A stretch of DNA of 64,000 nt from Alphaproteobacteria bacterium. Its GTDB lineage: Bacteria > Pseudomonadota > Alphaproteobacteria > Micropepsales > Micropepsaceae. The stretch is from positions 496,001-560,000 of the forward strand of contig JADHVO010000001.1 of assembly GCA_016783965.1 (NCBI GenBank), written 5' to 3'. Shown here piece after piece: positions 1 to 7,491 of the stretch. A program made the translations under genes and the position numbers. Each line of letters starts with the position of its first letter. The first letter of the stretch is position 1. Below the pieces are notes generated by a model. The model made no database searches. It was given only the letters and a program-made list of their open reading frames with translations, and was not told the origin of the DNA.

Positions 1-212
1 ACAAGATCGCGGGGGCTCTTGTGAGGGATCAGCGCGAGCCAGGCACTGCCGAGCAGGCCGACGACGGCGATACCTGCCGCGACGAGGAAGGCGAAGCCGC
101 CGAAGCCGACCTTTGCCACGGCTTCCCACACGGCCTCGATGCCGATGTGGAACAGAAGCCAGACGAACAGCGCCAACCCGACCAGCGCCGCGACGATGAC
201 ACCAATCTTCAT
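1..212 (-). CDS. hpnL: HpnL-like lysylphosphatidylglycerol synthase-type membrane protein, N-terminal part
   Basis: Partial gene that runs off the window start. The visible 70 residues begin MKIGVIVAALVGLALFVWLL and contain two hydrophobic stretches separated by a short charged loop, as in the LPG synthase transmembrane-region family that includes HpnL. HpnL proteins are found in hopanoid gene clusters and are thought to help hopanoid transport or handling at the membrane. The start codon lies 6 bases beyond the stop of the ferritin-like gene on the same strand, so it is probably co-transcribed with hpnI-J-K. The assignment rests on context plus the N-terminal sequence. The remaining membrane segments are outside the window. 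Confidence 0.72.
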   Translation of the reverse strand, partial: MKIGVIVAALVGLALFVWLLFHIGIEAVWEAVAKVGFGGFAFLVAAGIAVVGLLGSAWLALIPHKSPRDL

Positions 213-218
213 TGCGCG

Positions 219-1121
219 TTACGCCGCGGACGGCGCGGGCTTCGGACCGAAGAAGCGGCGGAAGGTGCGGATCATGAACGGCACGAAGCGCGGACGCTTC
301 AGGCGCTTATCGTAGATGCCGAGACGGCGCGAATCCTCGCGCAGGCAGGTGTCCATCAGCGTGTAGATGTCGATGTCGTCACCGCCGAGCTGGCTGGCGC
401 CGTTGACGGTGAAGTTGTTGTCCTGCTGGCCGTGGCTGACATCGGAGGCGATGCCGATGCGCTCGTAGATCAGGAAGATCCAGACCGCGAGGACCTTCAG
501 CTCGAACCACGGGCGGCGCCACAGCGGCATGTTGCGGCGATGCCAGGCGATCCAGTTCACGAAGAACAGGATGTGGCGGCCTTCTTCCTGGATCACCGGT
601 TCGAAGGTGTCGACCAGATCGGCGGGGAAGAAGCCGGACGACTTCGCGGTCTCGAACAGGCCGAAGGCAAAGAAGCTGTCGATGCACTCGGAATAGCCGG
701 TGACCAGGAACGCCCACTCGGGATCCTTCGGGCGGGGATAGGCGGGCTCGGGCGCAAGCTTGATGCCATAGGCCTCGACAAGGTTCGAGAGCACGTAGCG
801 ATGGCGGCGCTCCTCGAAGCCGTTCATCTCGACGGCCTTGCGCAGCAGCGGGTCGGCGATGCCCTCCGCATAGGTGCAGACGTTGAGGCCGGCGCGGTTC
901 TCGGTCTGCACCGCGATGTCCCAGATCGGCAGCGCGGTGATCTTCGCCTGCGTCTCGGCGTTGAGCTTCGGCCAGTCGATCACGGCCGGGCGATAGGGAT
1001 TGAAGGTGTCGAGCAGCGTCTTGCAAAAGAGACGCTTGTGCTCGTCGGAGCCGAAGCGGATCGCGCCATCGGGCACCGGGGCGCCGGTCGGGGTGATCTC
1101 GGGGAAGGTCAGCGCAGTCAT
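219..1121 (-). CDS. Ferritin-like di-iron protein in the hopanoid cluster
   Basis: A 300-residue protein with a ferritin-like di-iron ligand pattern: E74, then E104-x-x-H107 (inside EERRH), E157, and E180-x-x-H183 (inside EEGRH). This suggests a non-haem di-iron oxidase or hydroxylase, but I do not recognise a characterised family. It lies between hpnK and hpnL on the same strand, so a role in hopanoid modification is a reasonable inference and not shown. The frame stays open upstream for about 95 codons. I chose the ATG at 1121 because the extension overlaps hpnK and looks non-coding. No signal peptide is seen. One hydrophobic stretch near residues 205-220 may associate with the membrane. 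Confidence 0.8.
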   Translation of the reverse strand: MTALTFPEITPTGAPVPDGAIRFGSDEHKRLFCKTLLDTFNPYRPAVIDWPKLNAETQAKITALPIWDIAVQTENRAGLNVCTYAEGIADPLLRKAVEMNGFEERRHRYVLSNLVEAYGIKLAPEPAYPRPKDPEWAFLVTGYSECIDSFFAFGLFETAKSSGFFPADLVDTFEPVIQEEGRHILFFVNWIAWHRRNMPLWRRPWFELKVLAVWIFLIYERIGIASDVSHGQQDNNFTVNGASQLGGDDIDIYTLMDTCLREDSRRLGIYDKRLKRPRFVPFMIRTFRRFFGPKPAPSAA

Positions 1122-1189
1122 GGAACCGATCCTAGCAAACGCAACAAAATTACGGAATGTGCCGGGTTTTCCGGGGCTTAGCAGACGGC

Positions 1190-2026
1190 TCAAAAATCCG
1201 CAAAGCCCCCTCTGAGAATGGCGGAATTCCGGGCGGCTTCGACCACGCGCGGCGCCATGAGCGCGGCGAGCTCCTCTGCATATCGGTAGCCGGGCGCGCT
1301 GCCGGCGTACGGACCCGTGGCGGGGTGGAGATAGAGCTCGGTCAGGCCTTCCGGCAGCAGGTCGATCAGGTTGCGGACGCGGACGGTGGTCATGGCGCCG
1401 GACCACGCGAGCCCGAAGACCTGATCGGGGACCTTCATGCCGGCGGCACGCAGGCGGGCGCGGCTGAGCATGGCCCAGGGCGCCGTGGCGAGCGCGGACG
1501 GGAGTTTGCTGAGCGGCTCGGCGCGGCGGAGCACATGATGCGGCTCCAGCGGGACGCGCATGGCGCGCAGGCCGTGGCGCTTGCCGACGCGCAGGATGGT
1601 CGAGGCAATCGTCGGGTGCAGGTGGAAGTGCTTATGAGTGTTGACGTGATCGAGGCTGAGGCCTGTCGCAGCGAAGGCTTCGAACTGCGCCGCGATCTCG
1701 GCCTCGAGCTGGTGGCGTACGCGCGGCAGGAAGAACATGTTCACCGCCGACGCCGCCATGTCGGTGCGGAAGCTGCCGCTCGCATCGACAAGATCGGGCA
1801 CCGCGCCAGCAGGCAGAATAGGCTTTCCTTCCACCAGCACGATGTGCAGGCCGACGCGTAGCCGCGGCAGCATCTTCGCGCGCGCCACCGCATCGGCAGC
1901 CGCGGGCGCGGCGACCATCAGGCTCGCGGCGGTCAGTATGCCGTTGGTATGCGCCTGCTCGACCGCGTCGTTGACTTCGACAGCCGCGCCGAAATCGTCG
2001 GCGGTGACGACCAGCTTACGAGACAA
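1190..2026 (-). CDS. hpnK: Hopanoid biosynthesis-associated deacetylase HpnK
   Basis: 278 residues of the YdjC/ChbG/HpnK carbohydrate deacetylase family. The N-terminus carries TADDFG (metal-binding Asp pair at residues 10-11), followed by a GLHIVLVEG segment and a histidine-rich THKHFHLHP metal motif, all typical of the family. Published work on HpnK places it after HpnI: it removes the acetyl group from N-acetylglucosaminyl bacteriohopanetetrol to give the glucosaminyl form. The start overlaps the end of hpnJ by 11 bases, which points to translational coupling. All expected metal-binding residues are present and the length is normal. Confidence 0.93.
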   Translation of the reverse strand: MSRKLVVTADDFGAAVEVNDAVEQAHTNGILTAASLMVAAPAAADAVARAKMLPRLRVGLHIVLVEGKPILPAGAVPDLVDASGSFRTDMAASAVNMFFLPRVRHQLEAEIAAQFEAFAATGLSLDHVNTHKHFHLHPTIASTILRVGKRHGLRAMRVPLEPHHVLRRAEPLSKLPSALATAPWAMLSRARLRAAGMKVPDQVFGLAWSGAMTTVRVRNLIDLLPEGLTELYLHPATGPYAGSAPGYRYAEELAALMAPRVVEAARNSAILRGGFADF

Positions 2027-3440
2027 TCATGTCTTCGCGGTTGCGCAGGAAGGAGAAGAACTCCACGCCCTCGCGCAGGCGGCGCACCAGCATGTCGCGG
2101 CTGGTCAGCATCTCGCCGACGATCTCCATGATCTTCGACGGGCGGAAGTAGAACTTCTTGTAAAAATCCTCCACCGAATCAAAGATCTCGGTGTGGCCGA
2201 GATGCGGATAGTTGAGCGGAGCGATCTGCGTGCCGTCGTCGGTCAGAAGATCAATGTCCGACGCGAACCAGCCGTTCTCCTTCGCCTGCTTGTAGAGGAA
2301 GGTGCCCGGATAGGGTGCGGCCAGCGACACCTGCAAGGTGCGCGGGTTCACTTCCTTGGCGAACTCCAGCGTCTCCTGGATGGTCTCGCGGGTCTCGCCT
2401 GGGAGGCCCAGGATGAACGTGCCATGCACGATGATGCCGAGATCGTGGCAGTCCTTCGAGAAGCGCTTGGCGACTTCGACCAGGAGGCCCTTCTTGATGT
2501 TGTGCAGGATCTTCTGGTTGCCGGATTCGTAGCCGACCAGCAGCAGACGCAGGCCGTTGGCTTTCATCACTTCCAGCGTCTTGCGCGGAACATTCGCCTT
2601 GGCGTTGCACGACCAGGTGACCTTGAGAGGGCCAAGCGCGCGGGCCAGCTGCTCCACGCGGTCGTGGTTATCAGTCAGCGTGTCGTCGTCGAAGAATATC
2701 TCCCTCACTTCCGGGAAGTTCTCCTTGACGTACTTCACGTCGGCGACGACGCGGTCGATCGACATGAAGCGGTACTTGTGCCCGCCGATCGTCTGCGGCC
2801 ACAAGCAGAAGGTGCAGCGCGATTTGCAGCCGCGGCCGGTGTACCAGCTCATGTACGGGTGCAGCAGGTAACCGCCGAAATACTTCTTCACGTCAAGCTG
2901 CTTGTAGAGCGGCAGCACAGACGGCAGCTTGTCCATGTCGACGAGAATCTCGCGCTCGGGGTTCGAGACGATCTCGCGATTGGCGTTGCGATAGGTCAGG
3001 CCCCTGACGGTCGACCAGTCGGCGCCTTCCGCCATTTCCTTGATTGTGAAGTCGTATTCGTTGCGGCAAACGAAATCGAGCGCGGCGCAGGCCTCCATGC
3101 TCTCGACCGGCTCCACCGCCACCTTGGCGCCGATGAAGCCGATCTTGGCCGTCGGGTTCAGAGCGCGGATCATGGTCGCCGTCTTGCAATCCGACTTGAA
3201 GGACGGCGTGGACGTGTGGATCACGATGAAGTCGTGGGACTTCACATCCGCCTCGATGTCCTTGAACGAGAGGTTGTGGGGCGGCGCGTCGATCAGCTTG
3301 GAGCCCGGCACCATGGCGGCGGCCTGCGCCAGCCAAGTCGGGAACCAGAACGACTTCACCTCGCGCTTCATCTGGTAGCGCGCGCCGGCGCCGCCGTCAT
3401 AGCCGTCGAAGGACGGCGCCTGGAGGAAAAGAGCCTTCAT
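2016..3440 (-). CDS. hpnJ: Hopanoid radical SAM protein HpnJ
   Basis: 474 residues with an N-terminal cobalamin-binding-like region (about 1-170) and a radical SAM core with the CxxxCxxC cluster motif at C205, C209 and C212 (GCKSRCTFCLWPQ). HpnJ is the radical SAM enzyme proposed to convert glucosaminyl bacteriohopanetetrol to the cyclitol ether by ring contraction. A purine-rich ribosome site (AAGGAT) lies about 10 bases before the ATG. The gene follows hpnI by 14 bases and overlaps hpnK. Order and spacing match the known hpnI-J-K arrangement, so the assignment is firm. Confidence 0.93.
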   Translation of the reverse strand: MKALFLQAPSFDGYDGGAGARYQMKREVKSFWFPTWLAQAAAMVPGSKLIDAPPHNLSFKDIEADVKSHDFIVIHTSTPSFKSDCKTATMIRALNPTAKIGFIGAKVAVEPVESMEACAALDFVCRNEYDFTIKEMAEGADWSTVRGLTYRNANREIVSNPEREILVDMDKLPSVLPLYKQLDVKKYFGGYLLHPYMSWYTGRGCKSRCTFCLWPQTIGGHKYRFMSIDRVVADVKYVKENFPEVREIFFDDDTLTDNHDRVEQLARALGPLKVTWSCNAKANVPRKTLEVMKANGLRLLLVGYESGNQKILHNIKKGLLVEVAKRFSKDCHDLGIIVHGTFILGLPGETRETIQETLEFAKEVNPRTLQVSLAAPYPGTFLYKQAKENGWFASDIDLLTDDGTQIAPLNYPHLGHTEIFDSVEDFYKKFYFRPSKIMEIVGEMLTSRDMLVRRLREGVEFFSFLRNREDMIVS

Positions 3441-3454
3441 CTCGTGTGCTATCC

Positions 3455-4597
3455 TTAGATCTGGGACATGGCGCCCGAGGCCCGGACCTCGAAGCGGCTA
3501 CCGCGCCAGGCGACCTTCTGACCGAAAAACGACGCCATGAAAACCGCTATCGATATAGTGTCGCGCAGCGGCAAGAGCCAGGCAGGGCCGGAACCCGCGG
3601 CAAACGCCCGTTCCACCTGCGCTTTTAGTGTCCAGCGGGCCAGCAGGCTCAACGCCAGGACCGCCAATGGAACAATGTGGGCACCCAGCAACGCGAGGCC
3701 GGCCAGCGCCAGCGGGAACGGATGGCTGATCACGGCGCCGGCGTGGGACCAGGGACGCAGGACGCGCACGGTGCGGCTCCAGCGCAGCTCGTGACGGAAC
3801 AGGTCGGCCAGGGTTTGTTCCGTGCAGCGATGGCTGACGGCCATGGGCAGCACGGCGATGCGCTGACCGCGGTGGCGGATCGCTCGGCCGATCTCGTAAT
3901 CGTCCGCCAGATAGTTCGAGAAGGCATCGAAGCCGCCGATGTTGTCGAGCGTGGTGCGGGTCAGCGCGATGGTGGAGCCGAGGCAGGCGTCGGCGATGCC
4001 CCAGAACGTGCCGAAGACCATGTCGGGCAGGAAGTTGTAGGTGGTTCCCATGGCGGCGAGTGTCGACCACGCCCGCGAACCGGCGTGGCCGGTGTAGGGG
4101 CAGGTCACGGCGCCGGTGCCCGGCTGGCTGAGCGCACTGACGACCTTGGTCAGGTAATCGCGCGGTACGGCAATGTCGCTGTCGCTGAGCACCAGAATGC
4201 CGTGCCTGGCGTGCTCCGCCATGTTGATCAGGTTACAGATCTTGGCGTTGGAGCCGTAGCGGCGCTGGTCGATGACCAGCGCGATATCGATATCCGGATG
4301 CCGCGCCTTCAGGTGATTGACGACGGCGATGGCCGGATCGGACGGGTCCTGCACGCCAAAGACGATCTGGATCGGCGACGGGTAGTCCTGGTTCAGGAAG
4401 GTATCGAGATCATCCTCGAGACCCGGCGAATCGAAATGCAGCGGCTTCAATAGCGTGACCGGCGGCAGTTCGCCTGCGCCGGGCAGGTGCGCAGCGGCAA
4501 AACGGCCGACGATGCCGGCAGAAAGCAGCGTGTACGCCGCACCCATCACCGCCAGGGCGACAAAGATCCAGCCAATGATCTGCACGCCCAAGTGCAC
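3455..4597 (-). CDS. hpnI: Hopanoid glycosyltransferase HpnI
   Basis: Family 2 glycosyltransferase of the ceramide-glucosyltransferase type. An N-terminal membrane segment (IIGWIFVALAVMGAAYTLL) is followed by a catalytic domain with DSDIAVP, a later DD (NYLADDYEIG) and an RWSRTVR segment standing in for the QxxRW motif, then two C-terminal membrane segments. HpnI is reported to add N-acetylglucosamine to bacteriohopanetetrol, the first step toward the cyclitol ether. I chose the GTG at 4597 (380 residues) because GGAG lies about 8 bases upstream. An in-frame ATG at 4654 would add 19 residues but has no well-spaced ribosome site. It is the first gene of the hpnI-J-K group. Confidence 0.88.
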   Translation of the reverse strand: MHLGVQIIGWIFVALAVMGAAYTLLSAGIVGRFAAAHLPGAGELPPVTLLKPLHFDSPGLEDDLDTFLNQDYPSPIQIVFGVQDPSDPAIAVVNHLKARHPDIDIALVIDQRRYGSNAKICNLINMAEHARHGILVLSDSDIAVPRDYLTKVVSALSQPGTGAVTCPYTGHAGSRAWSTLAAMGTTYNFLPDMVFGTFWGIADACLGSTIALTRTTLDNIGGFDAFSNYLADDYEIGRAIRHRGQRIAVLPMAVSHRCTEQTLADLFRHELRWSRTVRVLRPWSHAGAVISHPFPLALAGLALLGAHIVPLAVLALSLLARWTLKAQVERAFAAGSGPAWLLPLRDTISIAVFMASFFGQKVAWRGSRFEVRASGAMSQI

Positions 4598-4801
4598 CCG
4601 ATGCGCTCCAAATCGCTTCCCAGCCCCCACCGGGAATAGCGCGCAATATCGCATTCCTGCCCGGGCCGCAAAACCCTTTGATCGAGGACGGTAACCGCGG
4701 CGAGGATTACGGAGGCGTCAGGCAGTTGTTCCGGTTCACGATTTTCTGTGGATTGCCGCTCGGCGGCCCGATCGGGCGGGCGGGCGCCGGCGCAACAGTC
4801 G

Positions 4802-4839
4802 AAAGATTAATGCGAACCCTCCCTGCGACGCGGGGAGGG
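4802..4839 (-). terminator. Possible hairpin terminator after the alcohol dehydrogenase
   Basis: Arms CCCTCCC (4817-4823) and GGGAGGG (4833-4839) form a perfect 7-bp GC stem with a 9-base loop, just past the dehydrogenase stop. On the minus strand the stem is followed by a moderately T-rich tail. It would separate the dehydrogenase transcript from hpnI. The tail is weaker than in a textbook Rho-independent terminator. Confidence 0.5.
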
Positions 4840-4847
4840 AACCGCGC

Positions 4848-5933
4848 CTAGACGTCGAACTGGATCACCGACCTCGCCACCTCGCCGCGCTTCAGTTCGG
4901 CAAAGGCGTCGTTGATCTGTTCGAGCCTGATGCGCTGGCTGATCATGTCGTCGAGCTTGAGCTTGCCCGCCATGTAGAAGTCGATCAGGCGGGGCATGTC
5001 GATCGGGAAGCGGTTGGAGCCCATGATCGAACCCTGGATGCGGCGTTCGCCCAGGAAGGCAAAGCCGTCGAGCTCGATCTTGGTGCCGAGCGGGATCATG
5101 CCGATCACGTTCGCCGTGCCGCCGCGCGCCAGCATGCGGAACGCCTGTTCCGCCGTCTGCTTGAGGCCGATCGCCTCGAACGAGTGATGCACGCCGCCCT
5201 TGGTCATCTCCAGCACCTGGCCGACCGGATCGCCTTCCTTTGCGTTCACCACATCGGTGGCGCCGAAATGCTTGGCAAGGTTGAGCTTGGTGCCGTTGAC
5301 GTCGATCGCGATGATGCGGCCGGCACCTGCAATGGCCGCGCCGTTGATCGCAGCGAGACCCACGCCACCGCAGCCGATCACCGCCACCGTCTCGCCGGGA
5401 CGCACATTCGAGGTGTGGATCACTGCGCCGACGCCGGTGGTGACGCCACAGCCGATCAGCGCCGCGCGGTCGAGCGGCATGTCCTTGCGCACGGCGACCA
5501 CCGCGTGCTGATGCACCAGCATCTGTTCGGCGAAGGACGACAGATTCAGGAACTGGTTGATCGGCTTGCCGTCCTGCGTGATGCGCGGATCGTCGCCCTG
5601 CTGGCGGCGCACCTCCGGGCTCTGGCAGCGCGACATGTGGCCGCCGAGGCAGTGCTCGCAATGGCCGCAGAACACCGACAGGCAGGTGATGACGTGGTCG
5701 CCAGGCTTGCAGGTGCGCACCTCGCTGCCGACCGCTTCCACGATACCCGCCGATTCATGGCCGAGCACCACCGGCACCTGGGCGGGATACGAGCCCTCGA
5801 TGAAGTGCAGGTCGGAATGGCAAACCCCGGCGGCGGCCGTGCGGATCAGCACCTCGTTCGGCCCGGGCTTGTTGATCTGGACGTTCTCGATGACGAGCGG
5901 CTTGCCGACCTCACGCAGAACTGCGGCTTTCAT
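4848..5933 (-). CDS. Zinc-dependent medium-chain alcohol dehydrogenase
   Basis: 361 residues of the MDR zinc alcohol dehydrogenase family. Catalytic zinc ligands are visible at C38 (GVCHSD) and H59 (GHES). The structural zinc site is C89, C92, C95 and C103 (CGHCEHCLGGHMSRC). The Rossmann motif GCGGVG fits NAD(P)H binding. The sequence resembles class III-like dehydrogenases, but nothing indicates formaldehyde specificity, so the substrate is unknown. Its ATG overlaps the stop of the upstream 99-residue protein as ATGA, implying coupled translation. A palindromic GC stem downstream may end the transcript. Confidence 0.9.
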   Translation of the reverse strand: MKAAVLREVGKPLVIENVQINKPGPNEVLIRTAAAGVCHSDLHFIEGSYPAQVPVVLGHESAGIVEAVGSEVRTCKPGDHVITCLSVFCGHCEHCLGGHMSRCQSPEVRRQQGDDPRITQDGKPINQFLNLSSFAEQMLVHQHAVVAVRKDMPLDRAALIGCGVTTGVGAVIHTSNVRPGETVAVIGCGGVGLAAINGAAIAGAGRIIAIDVNGTKLNLAKHFGATDVVNAKEGDPVGQVLEMTKGGVHHSFEAIGLKQTAEQAFRMLARGGTANVIGMIPLGTKIELDGFAFLGERRIQGSIMGSNRFPIDMPRLIDFYMAGKLKLDDMISQRIRLEQINDAFAELKRGEVARSVIQFDV

Positions 5934-6229
5934 GGCGTGTCTTCCCTTCGATGTCTTTCTGGGCGCAGCTTAGCAAGCAGGGCCCGGCCCTCCGCAAGGT
6001 GGGCGCGGATTTCCGCGAACAACGCGCGGCGTTCGCAGGAGCGGGCGCCGTGTTTGCGGGCGTTGCGGTTGCCGATCGGCGCACCCCGCCGGGTTGGGGG
6101 GAGTGTCGAAAAGCCGACGTTCAATTCCGTCATTTTCGGTGCAAGGCCTTGGGCACGCTCGAGGATCGTCTTGCGCAGGGTGGCGCGGCGGAGCCGGGCG
6201 TCACGCCTTATCGCGCAACGGCGCTTCAT
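5930..6229 (-). CDS. Small basic protein with GxPxGNxNAxKHG motif, function unknown
   Basis: 99 residues, very rich in Arg and Lys. It contains RRGAPIGNRNARKHGARS, a motif I recognise from short uncharacterised proteins common in alphaproteobacteria and also near phage-type genes. A short helical RALFAEIRAHLAEGRALLAKL segment follows. I chose the ATG at 6229 because it overlaps the stop of the upstream gene as ATGA. Its own stop overlaps the dehydrogenase start in the same way. Alternative starts at 6301 or 6133 are possible. The double coupling argues that it is translated, but its role is unknown. Nucleic-acid binding is only a guess from the charge. Confidence 0.62.
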   Translation of the reverse strand: MKRRCAIRRDARLRRATLRKTILERAQGLAPKMTELNVGFSTLPPTRRGAPIGNRNARKHGARSCERRALFAEIRAHLAEGRALLAKLRPERHRREDTP

Positions 6230-6720
6230 GTTGCTGCGTTGGGCGGACACGGGTCGCCTCGCGACGGCAATTCGGCACACTGCGGCGCCGGCGCTCCGCA
6301 AGTGATAAGGCGGTCCTTCTCAGCATCGCTGACGATCTCTTCCGTGAGGGCACGAAGCTCACGCGCCATAAGGGCCGTCGCGGCGTCGATATCCTGCGCG
6401 ACCTGGTCGGTGCGCTGGGGACGCGGCTGCTCGACCTTCTCGCTGATGCTGCGGTGGCGGGTCTCGCCGAAGGCAGCGAGCATCAGCGCCTTCGTGATGT
6501 CGCCACCGGCCTTCATAAGGCGCACGGCGGCGTTGGCAGCGGTGAACTGGTCGCTGCCCTTGTCGCGCATCACGATCTCGCAGCGCGCGAGCATGGCTTC
6601 GGACTTCTCAAGGTAGTTGAGCATGGTCTGTGCGGCCTGTTTGCGCAGGTCGTAGGTCTCGTCGGGCTCGAACGGCACGGGCTCAGCCGCGGCCGCACCC
6701 GGCTGGGCGTGATCGGTCAT
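6226..6720 (-). CDS. Hypothetical protein, first gene of the dehydrogenase operon
   Basis: 164 residues, mostly predicted helical and charged, with an Ala/Pro-rich N-terminus and a central QAAQTMLNYLEKSEAMLARC segment. No family is recognised. It starts at the ATG at 6720, about 30 bases after a good sigma70-like promoter, with a GAGAG ribosome site just upstream. It ends in an ATGA overlap with the next small gene. This kind of protein often sits beside the GNxNAxKHG protein in alphaproteobacteria (from memory, not checked). The last 20 residues are Cys/Pro-rich and lie opposite a GC-rich stretch. Confidence 0.65.
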   Translation of the reverse strand: MTDHAQPGAAAAEPVPFEPDETYDLRKQAAQTMLNYLEKSEAMLARCEIVMRDKGSDQFTAANAAVRLMKAGGDITKALMLAAFGETRHRSISEKVEQPRPQRTDQVAQDIDAATALMARELRALTEEIVSDAEKDRLITCGAPAPQCAELPSRGDPCPPNAAT

Positions 6721-6749
6721 GGTTCTCTCAATGTGTGGGAGGAATCCGC

Positions 6750-6778
6750 AACATATGTTCTGTCTTTGTTCTTGTCAA
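6750..6778 (-). promoter_or_regulatory. Sigma70-type promoter for the 164-aa/99-aa/adh operon
   Basis: On the minus strand TTGACA (6773-6778) is followed after exactly 17 bases by TATGTT (6750-6755), a perfect -35 box and a 4/6 -10 box. Transcription would start about 20-25 bases before the ATG at 6720. This is the clearest housekeeping-type promoter in the window. Confidence 0.7.
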
Positions 6779-6958
6779 GCAGACAGATCGGAGCACGCGC
6801 CAGAAGGCGAAAATCGCTGTGATTTTATGGGGTTGGCAGAGAGGCGCGCACGTGAAACGCGGATCTTTCCACCACCATCATCGTCTAACCCAGGGTGGGG
6901 CTTGCCGCAAGCCCCTGGGGCCGGTGCATGAGCGTGACCCTCAAAAGAGGAGCAGACG

Positions 6959-7357
6959 ATGACGAACAATGAGACGACGCGGGTCTTCTATCACGGCACG
7001 CGCGCCGACCTGGTGGTGGGGGACACGATCGTAGTGGGCTACGCCTCGAACTTCGGCACGCGGAAGCCGCTGTCGTGGGTGTATTTCAGCGCAACGCTGG
7101 ACGCGGCGATCTGGGGTGCGGAGCTGGCGCAGGGCGACGCGCGGCAGCGAATCTACATCGTCGAGCCGACCGGCGCGTTCGTCGACGACCCGAACCTCAC
7201 CGACAAGAAATTCCCCGGCAACCCGACGCAATCTTATCGCTCACGCGAGCCGCTGCGGGTGACGGGCGAGGTCTCTGTGTGGGAGGGGCATGCGCCGGAG
7301 AAGGTGCGGGCGATGAAGGAGGGTGTCGCGCGGGCGAAGGGGGAGATCATCGATTGA
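6959..7357 (+). CDS. arr: NAD(+)-rifampin ADP-ribosyltransferase Arr
   Basis: 132 residues with the features of Arr: FYHGTRADL near the start, SWVYFSATLDAAIWGAEL, RIYIVEPTGAFVDDPNLTD and KKFPGNPTQSYRSREPLRVTG. Arr enzymes transfer ADP-ribose from NAD to rifamycins and inactivate them. The length is normal and all blocks are intact, so the protein should be active. A strong ribosome site (AGAGGAGC) lies about 5 bases before the ATG. It is a single-gene unit between a divergent operon and an inverted repeat. No mobile element is visible, so it looks like a resident chromosomal arr. Confidence 0.94.
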   Translation: MTNNETTRVFYHGTRADLVVGDTIVVGYASNFGTRKPLSWVYFSATLDAAIWGAELAQGDARQRIYIVEPTGAFVDDPNLTDKKFPGNPTQSYRSREPLRVTGEVSVWEGHAPEKVRAMKEGVARAKGEIID

Positions 7358-7365
7358 GCCCCACT

Positions 7366-7484
7366 TGTCATTCCCAGCCGAGCGAAGCGAGGGGAAGGGA
7401 ATCCATGGCTCACATCGAGCCCAGTCGTGGATCCCCTTCCCTCACACCGCGCACTTGAGCACGCGGTGCTCGCCGGGGATGACA
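7366..7484. repeat. 119-bp intergenic inverted repeat (TGTCATTCCC...GGGGATGACA)
   Basis: Outer arms TGTCATTCCC (from 7366) and GGGGATGACA (to 7484) are inverted with one mismatch. Inner arms near 7394 and 7423 (GGGAAGGGAATCCA / TGGATCCCCTTCCC) also pair. It fills the gap between arr and the SDR gene, which converge here. Its TGTCAT...ATGACA ends and length match the elements at 14920 and 58212, so it may belong to the same interspersed family, and it could also act as a bidirectional terminator. Confidence 0.75.
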
Positions 7485-7491
7485 GGCGGAG

